In this document: one piece after another, positions 41,889-51,300 of the stretch
Position numbering within the stretch: position 1 is the stretch's first letter
Layout: every line of letters starts with the position of its first letter
DNA from: an uncultured Collinsella sp.
Lineage (GTDB): Bacteria > Actinomycetota > Coriobacteriia > Coriobacteriales > Coriobacteriaceae
Assembly (NCBI GenBank): GCA_902479135.1
Contig: CABSNU010000002.1
Span: forward strand, 62,001 to 126,000
Direction of reading: 5' to 3'
DNA: 64,000 nucleotides
Program-made: the position numbers and the translations under genes
The notes under the pieces: model-generated
The model's database searches: none
What the model was told of the DNA's origin: nothing
The model's input: only the letters and a program-made list of their open reading frames with translations

Positions 41889-41930
41889 GCTGAGCAGCTG
41901 CTCGACAGCAACCATATTGCCTACGATTTG

Positions 41931-41969
41931 CCCGGTCGGTAGCTTTCGCGGCTACCGACCGGGCTTTTT
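41931..41969 (+). terminator. Terminator of OPT transporter gene
   Basis: A perfect 13-bp stem CCCGGTCGGTAGC/GCTACCGACCGGG with a seven-base loop followed by CTTTTTG. Confidence 0.95.
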
Positions 41970-41978
41970 GATGCCAAC

Positions 41979-42022
41979 GCAAAGAAAGGCCGGCGCGCTG
42001 CGTTTAACAGCGCGCCGGCCTT
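41979..42022 (-). terminator. Terminator of surface protein gene
   Basis: A perfect 15-bp stem (AAGGCCGGCGCGCTG and its complement) with a seven-base loop, followed on the minus strand by TCTTTGCG. Confidence 0.85.
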
Positions 42023-42090
42023 ATCGGTTAAGCTATCGAAGCGTTCCTGCTATGAACCGAAGTTCGTTTGCAGAATCTACGCCCGAAACG

Positions 42091-45000
42091 CTACATCTGC
42101 TTGCGACGACGATCGCCCAGCGTCACGCCCGCAGCTACGAGCGTAATACCGCCGATAACGAAGACCTCGCCCGCAAGCGCGGAGGTATCGCCCGTCTGAG
42201 CAAGTGCACCGTCCGTGGCCTTCTTCTTGGCGACAGGAGCCTTTGCGGCAGCCTGCGCAACCTGAGCCTTGGCCTGCGGCTCAGCCTTGGGATGATACTT
42301 GTCGTACTCAGCCTGAGCGGCAGCCAGGGCATCCTTGGCATCGCCAAGCTCGGCAAGCGCGGCGGCATAGGCGTCGTTGGCATCGGACAGTTTGGCATCG
42401 GCATCGCTCAGAGCAGCCTTGAGACCAGCGGCGGCATCGACGGCAGCCTTATAGCGAGCGTAGGCAGCGTTCAGCTTGACCAGCTTCTCGTTGCCCGTCG
42501 TGCCCGCGGCAAGGGATGCCTTATGGTCGACAGCCTCAAGATCGGCCTTGAGTGCCTCATCGCTGGCAAGCTCGGCCTTGGCCTTGACGATCTCGAAGTT
42601 CGCATCGACGACGGCTTCGTTGGCGGCCTCGAGCTGCTTCTGGGCATCGGCGACACCGGCGACGGCAGCGTCATAGGCGGCCTTGGCGTCGTCGACCGCC
42701 TTCTGGGCACCGGCGAAGCGCTCGAAGGCCTTGTTTGCGGTGGCAAGCTCGTCCTCGGCGGCCTTGGCCTTCGCCTGTGCGTCGGACAGGGTCTGCGTCT
42801 TGGCGGCAACTGCCTGCTTGGCGCCCGAAAGAGCGGTCGCGGCGTGCACATCTGCGGCCTGAGCCTTGTCAACGCCAGCCTGGGCAGTGTCGTCGGCCTT
42901 CTTTGCCTCGTCAAGCGAGCCCTGCTTATTCGCAAGGTCCGCCTGGGCGGCATCGCGCTTGGCAGCAAGGTCCTTGACCGAAGCCGTGGCGTTGTCATAC
43001 GCCTCGTTGGCCTGATCGGACTTTACCTTGGCGGCGTCGCGGGCGCTGCGAGCCTTCGCCTTGTGAGCAGCGGCATCGGCTGCCTTCGTCTTGCTGTCAG
43101 CAAGCGTGGCGTTTGCCTTATCGAGAGCTGCCTGGGCAGTAGCGGCCTCGCTCTTGGCGGCGTCGAGCTTGGTCTTGGGCGTCTTGACGTCGATACCCTT
43201 GAGTTTGGCTTCGGCGGCGTCGTATGCCGTCTTCGCGGCGGCGGTGCCGGACTTGGCCTTCTCGTACTCGCCCTTGGCGGTGTTCATGTTCGCATCGGCT
43301 GCGGTGAAAGCGTCCTGGGCGGCATCCTGCCCGTTTACAGCTGCGAAGTAAGCTTCCCTTGTAGTTCCAAAGTTCTTCTGCGCCTCGGCAAGCTTGCCCT
43401 GGAGCTCCTTGAGCTGCGCCTTCTGCGCCTGCGTGCCGCCCGCATTGTAGGCGGAATCGATGTAGTCGTTGAGGAGCTTCTTGAACTCGGAGACAGTGAA
43501 ATCAGCCTGCGTGTCATCATCGCTGTAATCGAAGATGGTTACCTCGGAATCGGTATTCTTGCCGCTACCGGTCGCGATGCCGATGGCTCTCGTAGAGGCA
43601 TCGATAATGTTGAGATAGTGCCCGCACTCGTGGTAGATGCTGTTGTAGTTCTGATAGATGTAATAGGACTCATATCGATATTTGCCGAGTTTGTCGCCAT
43701 ACTGCTCTACATACTTGTCGAAAATCTTCTTTTCCTGAGTATAGAGGCCGGTATAGGGCCAGCCGAGGGTATCCTCGGTCTCGCCGCCGGTATATGCGCC
43801 GCCTCCGCCAGCAAGGTTTTCACCGTTGTCGAAGTAGCAGTTCGAGTGTCCCCAGATGTTCGATGAATATGATGTATTAAGGGCGGCTGCCGCAGTCATA
43901 CGGAGGCTGACGCTGAGCGCCGACTGACCGTTCGCCTTGCGGAGGTTGTTCTGGGTGTCGAGATATGTCAGGGCGTTGCGCATCTGCTCCAAGGAGAGCG
44001 GATTGGTGTCGCGAGACATATCCTGATCGACGTACTGGTCATACCAGTCGGCCTTGTCCTCAGCACCGGTCAGCATCGATACGGCATCCTGGGCGTTCTT
44101 TTTCTGTGTGGCGGTGAAATCGCTGCTGTTGCTGATGTAGGCCATAAAGCCGAGCATGCCCTTATTGATAACTTCCTGGTCAACGGTCATGTTGGACTTT
44201 AGGTCTGCAATCTGCTGCTCAAGAGCCTCAACCTGGGCATTAGCAGCGTCATAAGCCTTTTCCGCGGCGTTCGAAGCGGCGCAGGCCGCCTCCCACTCGC
44301 TGCGCTTCTGCTGACGGACCTCGACGAGTCGGTCGTACTCCGCCTTCTTGTCGGCTTCGGTCTGCTGGGCCTGCTCGTATGCCGACTTCGCGGCGTCGCG
44401 CTTGCTGACGGCGGCGTTGTACTCCTTGCTTACCGCATCATATGCAGACTGGGCAGATGCCACAGCGGCGTTGGCGGCGTTGGCCTTCTCCTGCGCGGCA
44501 GCGACGGCAGCCTGGGCGGCCTGCAGATTTGTCTGTGCGGTGGCGTCGGCATCCGTCGCGGCATTGAGCTCCGCCTGCGCGGTCTTGAGCTCACCAGCAG
44601 CAGCTTTCTTGGCGGTCTCAAGCGCACTCAGGTCAACACCCGTACCCGAGACGGCAGCATCGAGCGCGGCCTGCGCCTGGTTGAACTTCTGCTGGGCATT
44701 ATCGCGCGCGGTGGTTGCGGCTGCGAGAGCAGCGGCAGTCTCCTGCTTCTTGGCCTGGGCAGTCGTCAAAGCCGCCTCGGTATTCTGCTTTTCCTGCTGG
44801 GCGCTGGCCTCGGCAGCCTTGGCCTGGTCCAGATTGGCCTGTGCAGTAGTAACGGCCTTATTGGCGTCATCGAGCTTTGCCTGCGCGTCCTCGACGGCCT
44901 TCTTGGCGGCCTCGTACTCGTCCATACCCATGGCCTCGAGCTTGGCCTGGGCATCATCGAGGGCCTTCTTGGCCTCATCCTGCTTTGCCTTGGCGTCCTT

Positions 45001-45546
45001 GAGCGCCTGGGTCTTATCCTCGACACTCTTGTTGGCCTGTTCGAGCCGATCGTTCAGGTCGCCCAGCTTCTTCTGCTGCTGCTCGGTCTTTTCGACGGCT
45101 GCCTTAAGCTCGTCGATCTTCTCCTGAAGCGCGGCTACCTCGGCCTCGTTCTGCTCGGCGGCGTTATCGGTCACGGCCTGCGAGGCCTGATTCTTTTGCT
45201 GCTGCGCCTGCTTTTGAGACTGGCCCGCCGCGTCGGCCTTCTTCTGGGCGGCATCGTAGGCGGCCTGAGCGTCCTTGAGCTGCTTTGCCGACTCCTCGGC
45301 CAGCTGGGCAGCCGTCTTTACGACCGCTTGGTTACCGGCGGCAACGGTATTCTCTACAGAACTACCCCCCCCCTGAACAGAATCGCCGTTACCGGTTGAC
45401 GGTGCGGCGATTGCCGCCAGCGGCGACATGAGCGGCTGAGCGATGAGGCCCGCCGTCAAAACGGTTGCGACGGCGCGGTTGGCAACGCCCTTGACGTTGA
45501 CGGCCTTGGCCCGAGGCTCAAAGTGCTGTGGACTGTAGTTTGCCAT
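42091..45546 (-). CDS. Sorted surface protein, CAP domain between coiled coils
   Basis: Protein of 1151 residues. A signal peptide (VANRAVATVLTAGLIAQPLM, ending near AIAA at 48) is followed by an alanine-rich coiled coil (about 75-465). The middle (about 480-690) has CAP/SCP features: HSNCYFDNGENLAGG near 575 and HECGHYLNIIDASTRAIGIA near 640, with the expected GENLA and GHYLNI signatures. A second coiled coil covers about 700-1095. The C-terminus has LAQTGD near 1114, a hydrophobic stretch, and RRRKQM: a cell-wall sorting signal with LAQTG in place of LPxTG. CAP proteins often mediate adhesion or bind lipids or peptides. The ribosome site is AAGGGAG. A surface adhesin or fibril held out on two rods is inferred. 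Confidence 0.9.
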   Translation of the reverse strand: MANYSPQHFEPRAKAVNVKGVANRAVATVLTAGLIAQPLMSPLAAIAAPSTGNGDSVQGGGSSVENTVAAGNQAVVKTAAQLAEESAKQLKDAQAAYDAAQKKADAAGQSQKQAQQQKNQASQAVTDNAAEQNEAEVAALQEKIDELKAAVEKTEQQQKKLGDLNDRLEQANKSVEDKTQALKDAKAKQDEAKKALDDAQAKLEAMGMDEYEAAKKAVEDAQAKLDDANKAVTTAQANLDQAKAAEASAQQEKQNTEAALTTAQAKKQETAAALAAATTARDNAQQKFNQAQAALDAAVSGTGVDLSALETAKKAAAGELKTAQAELNAATDADATAQTNLQAAQAAVAAAQEKANAANAAVASAQSAYDAVSKEYNAAVSKRDAAKSAYEQAQQTEADKKAEYDRLVEVRQQKRSEWEAACAASNAAEKAYDAANAQVEALEQQIADLKSNMTVDQEVINKGMLGFMAYISNSSDFTATQKKNAQDAVSMLTGAEDKADWYDQYVDQDMSRDTNPLSLEQMRNALTYLDTQNNLRKANGQSALSVSLRMTAAAALNTSYSSNIWGHSNCYFDNGENLAGGGGAYTGGETEDTLGWPYTGLYTQEKKIFDKYVEQYGDKLGKYRYESYYIYQNYNSIYHECGHYLNIIDASTRAIGIATGSGKNTDSEVTIFDYSDDDTQADFTVSEFKKLLNDYIDSAYNAGGTQAQKAQLKELQGKLAEAQKNFGTTREAYFAAVNGQDAAQDAFTAADANMNTAKGEYEKAKSGTAAAKTAYDAAEAKLKGIDVKTPKTKLDAAKSEAATAQAALDKANATLADSKTKAADAAAHKAKARSARDAAKVKSDQANEAYDNATASVKDLAAKRDAAQADLANKQGSLDEAKKADDTAQAGVDKAQAADVHAATALSGAKQAVAAKTQTLSDAQAKAKAAEDELATANKAFERFAGAQKAVDDAKAAYDAAVAGVADAQKQLEAANEAVVDANFEIVKAKAELASDEALKADLEAVDHKASLAAGTTGNEKLVKLNAAYARYKAAVDAAAGLKAALSDADAKLSDANDAYAAALAELGDAKDALAAAQAEYDKYHPKAEPQAKAQVAQAAAKAPVAKKKATDGALAQTGDTSALAGEVFVIGGITLVAAGVTLGDRRRKQM

Positions 45547-45853
45547 GGCTTTCTCCCTTTGACACGGATGTATCCATACGCTTCAAAATGTAGGAGCTGA
45601 TTTTTGAATTCTGTTGCGCAACATTGGTCACCAGCGGATTTTTTGAAATTCGCGCTCTCGTGCTTCACAATTTCGTCACATATGTAGGAGCTGGCGCATC
45701 ATATTCTTGCGGAATCGAATTGAGCCTGTGATTTGCATTTGCTCCCGCGTCATCCGCCCTATCGGATTCCGCATCCAACAGACACCCCGCCCGCCACGGT
45801 GTAGAGTAAGGGCGACGGGCGGGATACGCGGCCCTTGCCAGAACGAGGTGGAC
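45547..45853. other. Divergent promoter region
   Basis: 307 bases between the surface-protein gene and the DUF389 gene. The 12-mer ATGTAGGAGCTG occurs twice in direct orientation (45588-45599 and 45682-45693), 94 bases apart, and TTGCGCAACAT lies at 45614-45624 and again at 48269-48279. No gene is seen. Confidence 0.55.
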
Positions 45854-46993
45854 ATGGAACTCGACAAACAACAGATCAAGCGACTGCGCGAGCGTCATCA
45901 TCGTCGCCACGGCATCCGCCCTGCCCATAGTGAGGCTGCCGAGCAGGCTGGTCGCTTTTTAAAGCGCGCGTTCAACATTCGCGAGGGACGCGCGCCCTAT
46001 CACGTGATCCGCAAGCGTTTTGTAAACGGAGCGCGTCTGACTGGCTCCCACCTATGCATCCTCATCATCGCCATGCTCATCGCAAGCATCGGCCTCGATA
46101 TCGACTCGGACATCGCCATCGTGGGCGCCATGCTCATCTGCCCGCTCATGGGCTCGGTTCTTGCCATGGCATACGGCATTGCCACGCTCGACCGCGAGAT
46201 TACCGTCGAAGCCATCGCCAGCCTTGCGCTGCAGATGGCCTTTTGCCTGGTCACGTCCACGTTGTACTTTAAGCTCTCGCCCCTTGGCACCACCACAGCT
46301 GCCATCATCGACAATTCGACGCCGACTGTGTGGGACCTTGCCGTCGCGCTCGCGGGCGGCTTTGCGGGCGGGCTGGGCAACTCGCGCGATCAGGAGCCTT
46401 CGACGCTCATTGCCGGCGTAGCCGTGGCGACCGCGCTCATGCCGCCCCTGTGCGCGGCGGGCTATGGCATCGCCATCGCAAGCGGGTCGCTGTTTCTCTC
46501 GGCGCTCTACGAGTTTGGCATCAACGTGGTCTTTATCGCGCTGGCTGCCGAAGCCGTGCTGCTTCTTTTGCGCGTGCCGCTCAAGCGCGACCTGAACGGC
46601 GACGGTATTGTGACCGCCGAGGAAAATGCCGAGGTCGACGAGCTGTCACGCAAGGTGCGCCGCCGCATTATTGTGGGCACGGTGATCTTTGCCATCCCCT
46701 GCATCGTTATGACCGCGGGGTCTATTGGCTCGGCGCAGGCCGGCGTGCAGGACGGCTACGGCGTCACCGAGACCACGCGCGAGCTTGCGGCGGTGCTGCC
46801 AGGCTTTAAGGATTACACCGTCGCCGTCGAGACCTCGGCTACCGAAGGGAACGAGGAAGGCATGGTCGAGCGCGAGGTTGTCGCCCACGTAACGACAAGC
46901 GAGGCGCTCGGGGAGCACGACCGCCACGTCGCCCGCAAGCTCATCGACCTCAACGTGCCCGAGGTCGACCGCGTGGAGTTTGATGTGAAGTGA
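45854..46993 (+). CDS. DUF389 membrane protein with EF-hand-like loop
   Basis: Protein of 379 residues of the DUF389 family. A basic N-terminus (KRLRERHHRRHGIRP) is followed by at least five hydrophobic helices, including the conserved IVGAMLICPLMGSVLAMAYG and GVAVATALMPPLCAAGYGIA. Between two helices (about residues 246-257) lies DLNGDGIVTAEE, a full match to a calcium-binding EF-hand loop. The C-terminal domain (about 300-379) is soluble. The start MELDKQQ follows GAGG; the longer frame is rejected. Function is unknown; calcium sensing is only inferred from the loop. Confidence 0.88.
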   Translation: MELDKQQIKRLRERHHRRHGIRPAHSEAAEQAGRFLKRAFNIREGRAPYHVIRKRFVNGARLTGSHLCILIIAMLIASIGLDIDSDIAIVGAMLICPLMGSVLAMAYGIATLDREITVEAIASLALQMAFCLVTSTLYFKLSPLGTTTAAIIDNSTPTVWDLAVALAGGFAGGLGNSRDQEPSTLIAGVAVATALMPPLCAAGYGIAIASGSLFLSALYEFGINVVFIALAAEAVLLLLRVPLKRDLNGDGIVTAEENAEVDELSRKVRRRIIVGTVIFAIPCIVMTAGSIGSAQAGVQDGYGVTETTRELAAVLPGFKDYTVAVETSATEGNEEGMVEREVVAHVTTSEALGEHDRHVARKLIDLNVPEVDRVEFDVK

Positions 46994-47118
46994 TGCCGGC
47001 GCGGGATGAATGCTCGCACGGACGCAAGCTACGACGAGGCGCAGACGCGCTACGGACACGAGCAAATAGCGGGATGCAGCTCACACCCGCGCCCCGCTCG
47101 CTGATTTATTGCCGTGAA

Positions 47119-47568
47119 TCAGCTGTCCGCATCGACATCGCCAGACTCCACTGTAAACGCCGGACCGGTACTCACCAGATAAAAACGGGTCACCCTGGTA
47201 TCTCTAAATAGGTAGAGCAAGCCCTGATCGCGTCGGCGCGAAATATATGCCACGTGGACCGTACCAAATATTTCGCCGTTTTCATTCTTTAATACCAGAA
47301 TGTTGGGGTCGTCCATACGCTCGAACTGTCCATCAACGCAGCCACCGCCCTTGCCGACCAACTGCCATCGATGGTTATCCTCTTCAAGAAAGGCCAGGGT
47401 TTCCAAACCTGCTTTGTCATCCCGATAGTAACCATCAATGGCAAAGCCTTCGGAAGCGCATTCCTGCATATAGGACGTTTCTCGGCTTATAGCAAACAGC
47501 CCTGTAGCGCCCAAGAGCACAGCTAGGCAGACCACTGCAAGGGCTATCGAAATAGCACGGCGACCCAT
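47119..47568 (-). CDS. Small membrane-anchored or secreted protein
   Basis: Protein of 149 residues that I do not recognise. It has an N-terminal hydrophobic segment (ISIALAVVCLAVLLGATGLFA) that could be an anchor or uncleaved signal, then an extracytoplasmic domain with two cysteines (QECASEGF and GGGCVDGQFE) that might form a disulphide. The ribosome site is weak. Its neighbours (DUF389 upstream on the other strand, a decayed sulfotransferase beyond) give no clue. Confidence 0.6.
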   Translation of the reverse strand: MGRRAISIALAVVCLAVLLGATGLFAISRETSYMQECASEGFAIDGYYRDDKAGLETLAFLEEDNHRWQLVGKGGGCVDGQFERMDDPNILVLKNENGEIFGTVHVAYISRRRDQGLLYLFRDTRVTRFYLVSTGPAFTVESGDVDADS

Positions 47569-47636
47569 GTTAGCCCAGCCGATAGTTGCTTAACGGAGCG
47601 TGAAACATACCTGGAACCTCCGATATCAGGGGGAAC

Positions 47637-47656
47637 GTCGCCAGCAGGCTGGCGAC
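47637..47656. other. Hairpin in gap 47569-47758
   Basis: A perfect 9-bp stem GTCGCCAGC/GCTGGCGAC with a two-base loop, flanked by AAACATA and TATGTTT, which also pair. No T tract follows. Confidence 0.45.
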
Positions 47657-47758
47657 AACTATATGTTTCTGACATCAAACCATATGGCTGCCACTCGCGG
47701 AGGGGGCATCGGCGAACGGCGTGTTTTCATACTCCATTGGTCAAACCTAAGCGCAGCG

Positions 47759-48226
47759 CTACAACTTGTACTTGTACACGCGATAGATGTACTTCTCGGC
47801 TTCCATCTCGTAGGTGGCGATGGGCAGTCCATAGCGATCGTACTCAGTAAAGGTCTTGGCCATGCCCGATGCCACGAGCATACTATCTGAATCGCCGACG
47901 CGCTGCGCACTGCTTACGTAGCCCGAGAACGGCGCCGCGATCTGGTCTTCGAGCTCGTAGGTGCGCGCCACCTCGTCCACCGTAAAGATGCGCCCAAACG
48001 AATGCGTGTCCTTGTTGCAGTCGGTCACCACCTCGGCGCCCAGCTGGCCCCAGTCGAACTTGGGATAGCTTTCGGCCGCACCAAAGTTGTTGTCGTGCAG
48101 CAGTACCTGGTAGCGACCGGTTGTTACCGTATCGTCGTTTGGCAGATACGTCACACTGTGCTGGCCCGCGTTGAGCGAAAAATCGCCCTGGGCTTGCAGC
48201 AGCTTGTCCTCAAAGCCCGAGCCGGC
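47759..48226 (-). pseudogene. Arylsulfotransferase fragment, N-terminus lost
   Basis: The open frame of about 156 codons encodes AGSGFEDKLLQAQGDFSLNAGQHSVTYLPNDD, then YQVLLHDNNFG, and ends ATYEMEAEKYIYRVYKYKL. This fits the C-terminal part of arylsulfate sulfotransferases (ASST), which are about 550-600 residues and carry catalytic histidines earlier in the chain. Upstream the frame is closed by TAG at 48227-48229, and nothing of the rest of the protein remains before the terminator of the next gene. The family call rests on a short region and is moderate. Confidence 0.6.
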
Positions 48227-48268
48227 CTAAAAATCGGGCAAGCCCACGGAAGGCTGTAGCAAGGTCAT

Positions 48269-48286
48269 TTGCGCAACATATGTCCA
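48269..48286. repeat. Shared 15-mer next to ASST fragment
   Basis: TTGCGCAACATATGTCCA. Fifteen of these bases (CGCAACATATGTCCA) recur exactly at 12901-12915 in the AT-rich segment, and TTGCGCAACAT recurs at 45614. It contains the palindrome ACATATGT and lies where the sulfotransferase gene is cut. Confidence 0.5.
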
Positions 48287-48325
48287 GCAAAAACGGGTGG
48301 TAGCCGGTACGGCTACCACCCGTTT
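48286..48325 (-). terminator. Terminator of the activase gene
   Basis: A perfect 15-bp stem (AAACGGGTGGTAGCC and its complement) with a five-base loop, followed on the minus strand by TTTGCTGG with the stem's own T run before it. Confidence 0.95.
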
Positions 48326-48353
48326 GTCCCATATCTAGACCATAGCAGACCAG

Positions 48354-51300
48354 TTACTTCTTAATGCCACGCCCCAGACGCTCGGCGACCGATGTAACGG
48401 CCTCCTCGCTGGCCGGCCCGCAGCTCACGCAGCCGTCATGGGCACGCATCTGGCCGGTGACCTCGTCCATCGCGAGCGGCGCCACCTTCTCGAGCTTAAA
48501 GCCCTTGCCGGCGCGCATGTTCTCCTTGGCCACGCTAATCATGAGCTTAATGCGGTTGAGCTGGTTGACCTCGGACGCACCGGGGTCGTAGTCCACCGCG
48601 ACAATGTTGCTCTCGGGGTGCTGACGGCGCAGTTCCTTGATCACGGCCTTGCCCACCACGTGGTTGGGCAGGCACGCAAAGGGCTGCGTGCAGATGATGT
48701 TGGGCGCGCCATGATCGATCAGGTCGAGCATCTCGGCCGTGAGCAACCAGCCCTCGCCCATATTGTTGCACACCGAAAGCACCGTGCGGGCCTTATCGGC
48801 CATGGTGCCGATGCGCTCGGGCGCCTCAAAGCGGCGGGACTTTTCGAGCATCTCTTCCACCGGCGTGCGCATCCAGTCCACGAGCTTGATGAGCGCCTGC
48901 ATACCAGCGCGCGTGGTAGCAGAGCTTCCCAGCTCGTCCTTCTGCAGCTCGGCGTTGCTCATAGAGTACAGGAAGAAGTCGAGCAGACCCGGCACCACGG
49001 CCTCGCAGCCCTCGCGCTCGATAACGTCGACCACGTGGTTGTTGGCCGTGGGATGGAACTTGACCAGAATCTCGCCGACCACGCCCACGCGCGGCTTGGT
49101 GCCCTCGCCCACGAGCGGCATGGTGTCGAACGCGCGAATGGCCTCGCGGCACAGCTTGGTGTAGTTGTGCCTGTTGAACTTAGGCGCCAGCTTGCGGGCG
49201 CGCGCCATGTACTCCTCGTAGAGCGCGTTCGCCGCACCGGGCGTAGCCTCGTACGGGCGGCAGCGGTAGAGCATCTGCATCATCACGTCGCCAAAGAGCA
49301 CCGCGTACACGGCCTGCTTAAGCAGCGCCGGCGTAATCTTAAAGCCGGGGTTGTCCTCGCCGAGCGCCACGGCCGAAAGCGAGATCACCGGGATCTCGGG
49401 GTGGCCGCTCTCACGCAGGGCCTTGCGGATGAGTGCGATGTAGTTGGTGGCACGGCAGCCGCCGCCGGTCTGGCTGATAACCACGGCCGTCTTGGACAGG
49501 TCGTACCGACCGCTCTCGATGGCCTCCATAATCTGGCCCGTTACCAGGATCGACGGATAGCAAATGTCATTATTCACATAGCGCAGGCCAGCCTCGACGG
49601 CGTCGTGATCGGTCGAGGGCAGCAGCTCCAAGTTGTAGCCGGCACCGCGGAACACCTCTTTGACCAGGTCAAAGTGGATCGGTGCCATCTGCGGGCACAG
49701 AATGGTGTAGCCCTCGTCGCGCATCTGCTCGGTAAAGGGTACCTTGGGCCATGCGGTCGAAGCACTCTCGCGCTGAGCCTCAAACGTGTACTTGCGGCTC
49801 GCGAACGCGGGGGCATCCGTGGAGGGCGCCACCGGCGCGGCGTCGCCCTGCTCGTAGGCCTCACCCGCAGCCGTAGCCTCGGCCAGGCGCTCGGCCTCCT
49901 GGTCCTTGAGCGCCGCCATGAGCGAGCGGATGCGGATGCGCGCGGCGCCCAGGTTGGACACCTCATCGATCTTGAGCACGGTGTAGATCTTGCCGCTGGC
50001 CTCCAGGATCTCCTGCACCTGATCGGTGGTCAGAGCGTCCAGGCCGCAGCCGAAGGAGTTGAGCTGGATCAGGTCCAGGTCGTTGCGCATCGTCACAAAA
50101 CGGGCGACGGCGTACAGGCGGCTGTGGTACATCCACTGGTCGACGACGCGAATCGGACGCTCGGGCTTTACCAGATGCGCGAGTGAATCCTCGGTAAAGA
50201 CCGCAAAGCCAAAGCTCGAGATAAGCTCGGGCAGGGCGTGGTTGATCTCGGGGTCGTTGTGGTAAGGACGGCCGGCGAGTACGATGCCGTGACCGCCGTG
50301 GTCCTCGACCCACTTAAGAGCCTCCTCGCCCATGGTCTGGATGTCCTCGTGGAAGCGCGCGTCTGCCTCGTAGGCGGCGTTGACGGCGGCATCGACCTCG
50401 GAGCGCGTGATTTTAGGACCGCGCACGCGACCGCGACCGGCCTCAGCATCGGCCACGCGATCGACGGCGAGCACCTGGTACAGGCGGCGCTTGAGCTCGG
50501 TCTTGTCGTGATACGGCACAAACGGATACAGGAACTCAATGTTCTGCTCGCGGATCTCGTCGATGTTGAGCGCCAGCGCCGTGGGGTAGCTCATGACGAT
50601 GGGGCAGTTGTAACAGTTGCCGGCGGTCGGATCCTCCTTGCGCTCCCAGCGCACGCACGGCATCCAGATGAAGTCGACATCGCGGTCGATAAGGTTCATC
50701 ACGTGGCCGTGGCTCATCTTGGCCGGATAGCACACGCTCTCGGACGGCATGGACTCGATGCCCGCCTGGTAGGTCTTCTTGCTCGACTGGTCGGACAGCT
50801 GCACGCTAAAGCCCAGGCGCGTAAAGAACGCGTGCCAGAAGGGGTAGTTCTCGTACATGTTGAGTGCGCGCGGGATACCCACGGTGCCGCGCGGGGCCTC
50901 GTCGGGACTCAGGATCTCGCGGTTAAAGAGCAACTCGTTTTTCTTTTTGAAGAGGTTGGGGGCCTCGGTCTTTTGCTTTTTGTGGCCGGCGCCCTTCTCG
51001 CAGCGGTTGCCGGTAATGAAGCGCCTGCCGCCGCCAAAGTCGTTGACGGTAAGCTGGCAGTTGTTGGAGCAGCGGCCGCAGCGGACATGCTTTTGCGTCA
51101 CGGTAAGGTGCGCGATGTCCTCAGCCGAAAGGATGGTCGAGGTGCCGTCGGCGCCGGCGCGATCGCGGGCGAGCAAGGCCGCACCGTAGGCGCCCATGCA
51201 GCCGGCGATGTCGGGACGCACGGCATGAACGCCGGTGAGCTGCTCAAACGCGCGCAGTGTCGCATCGGACATAAAGGTGCCGCCTTGGACGATCACCTGG

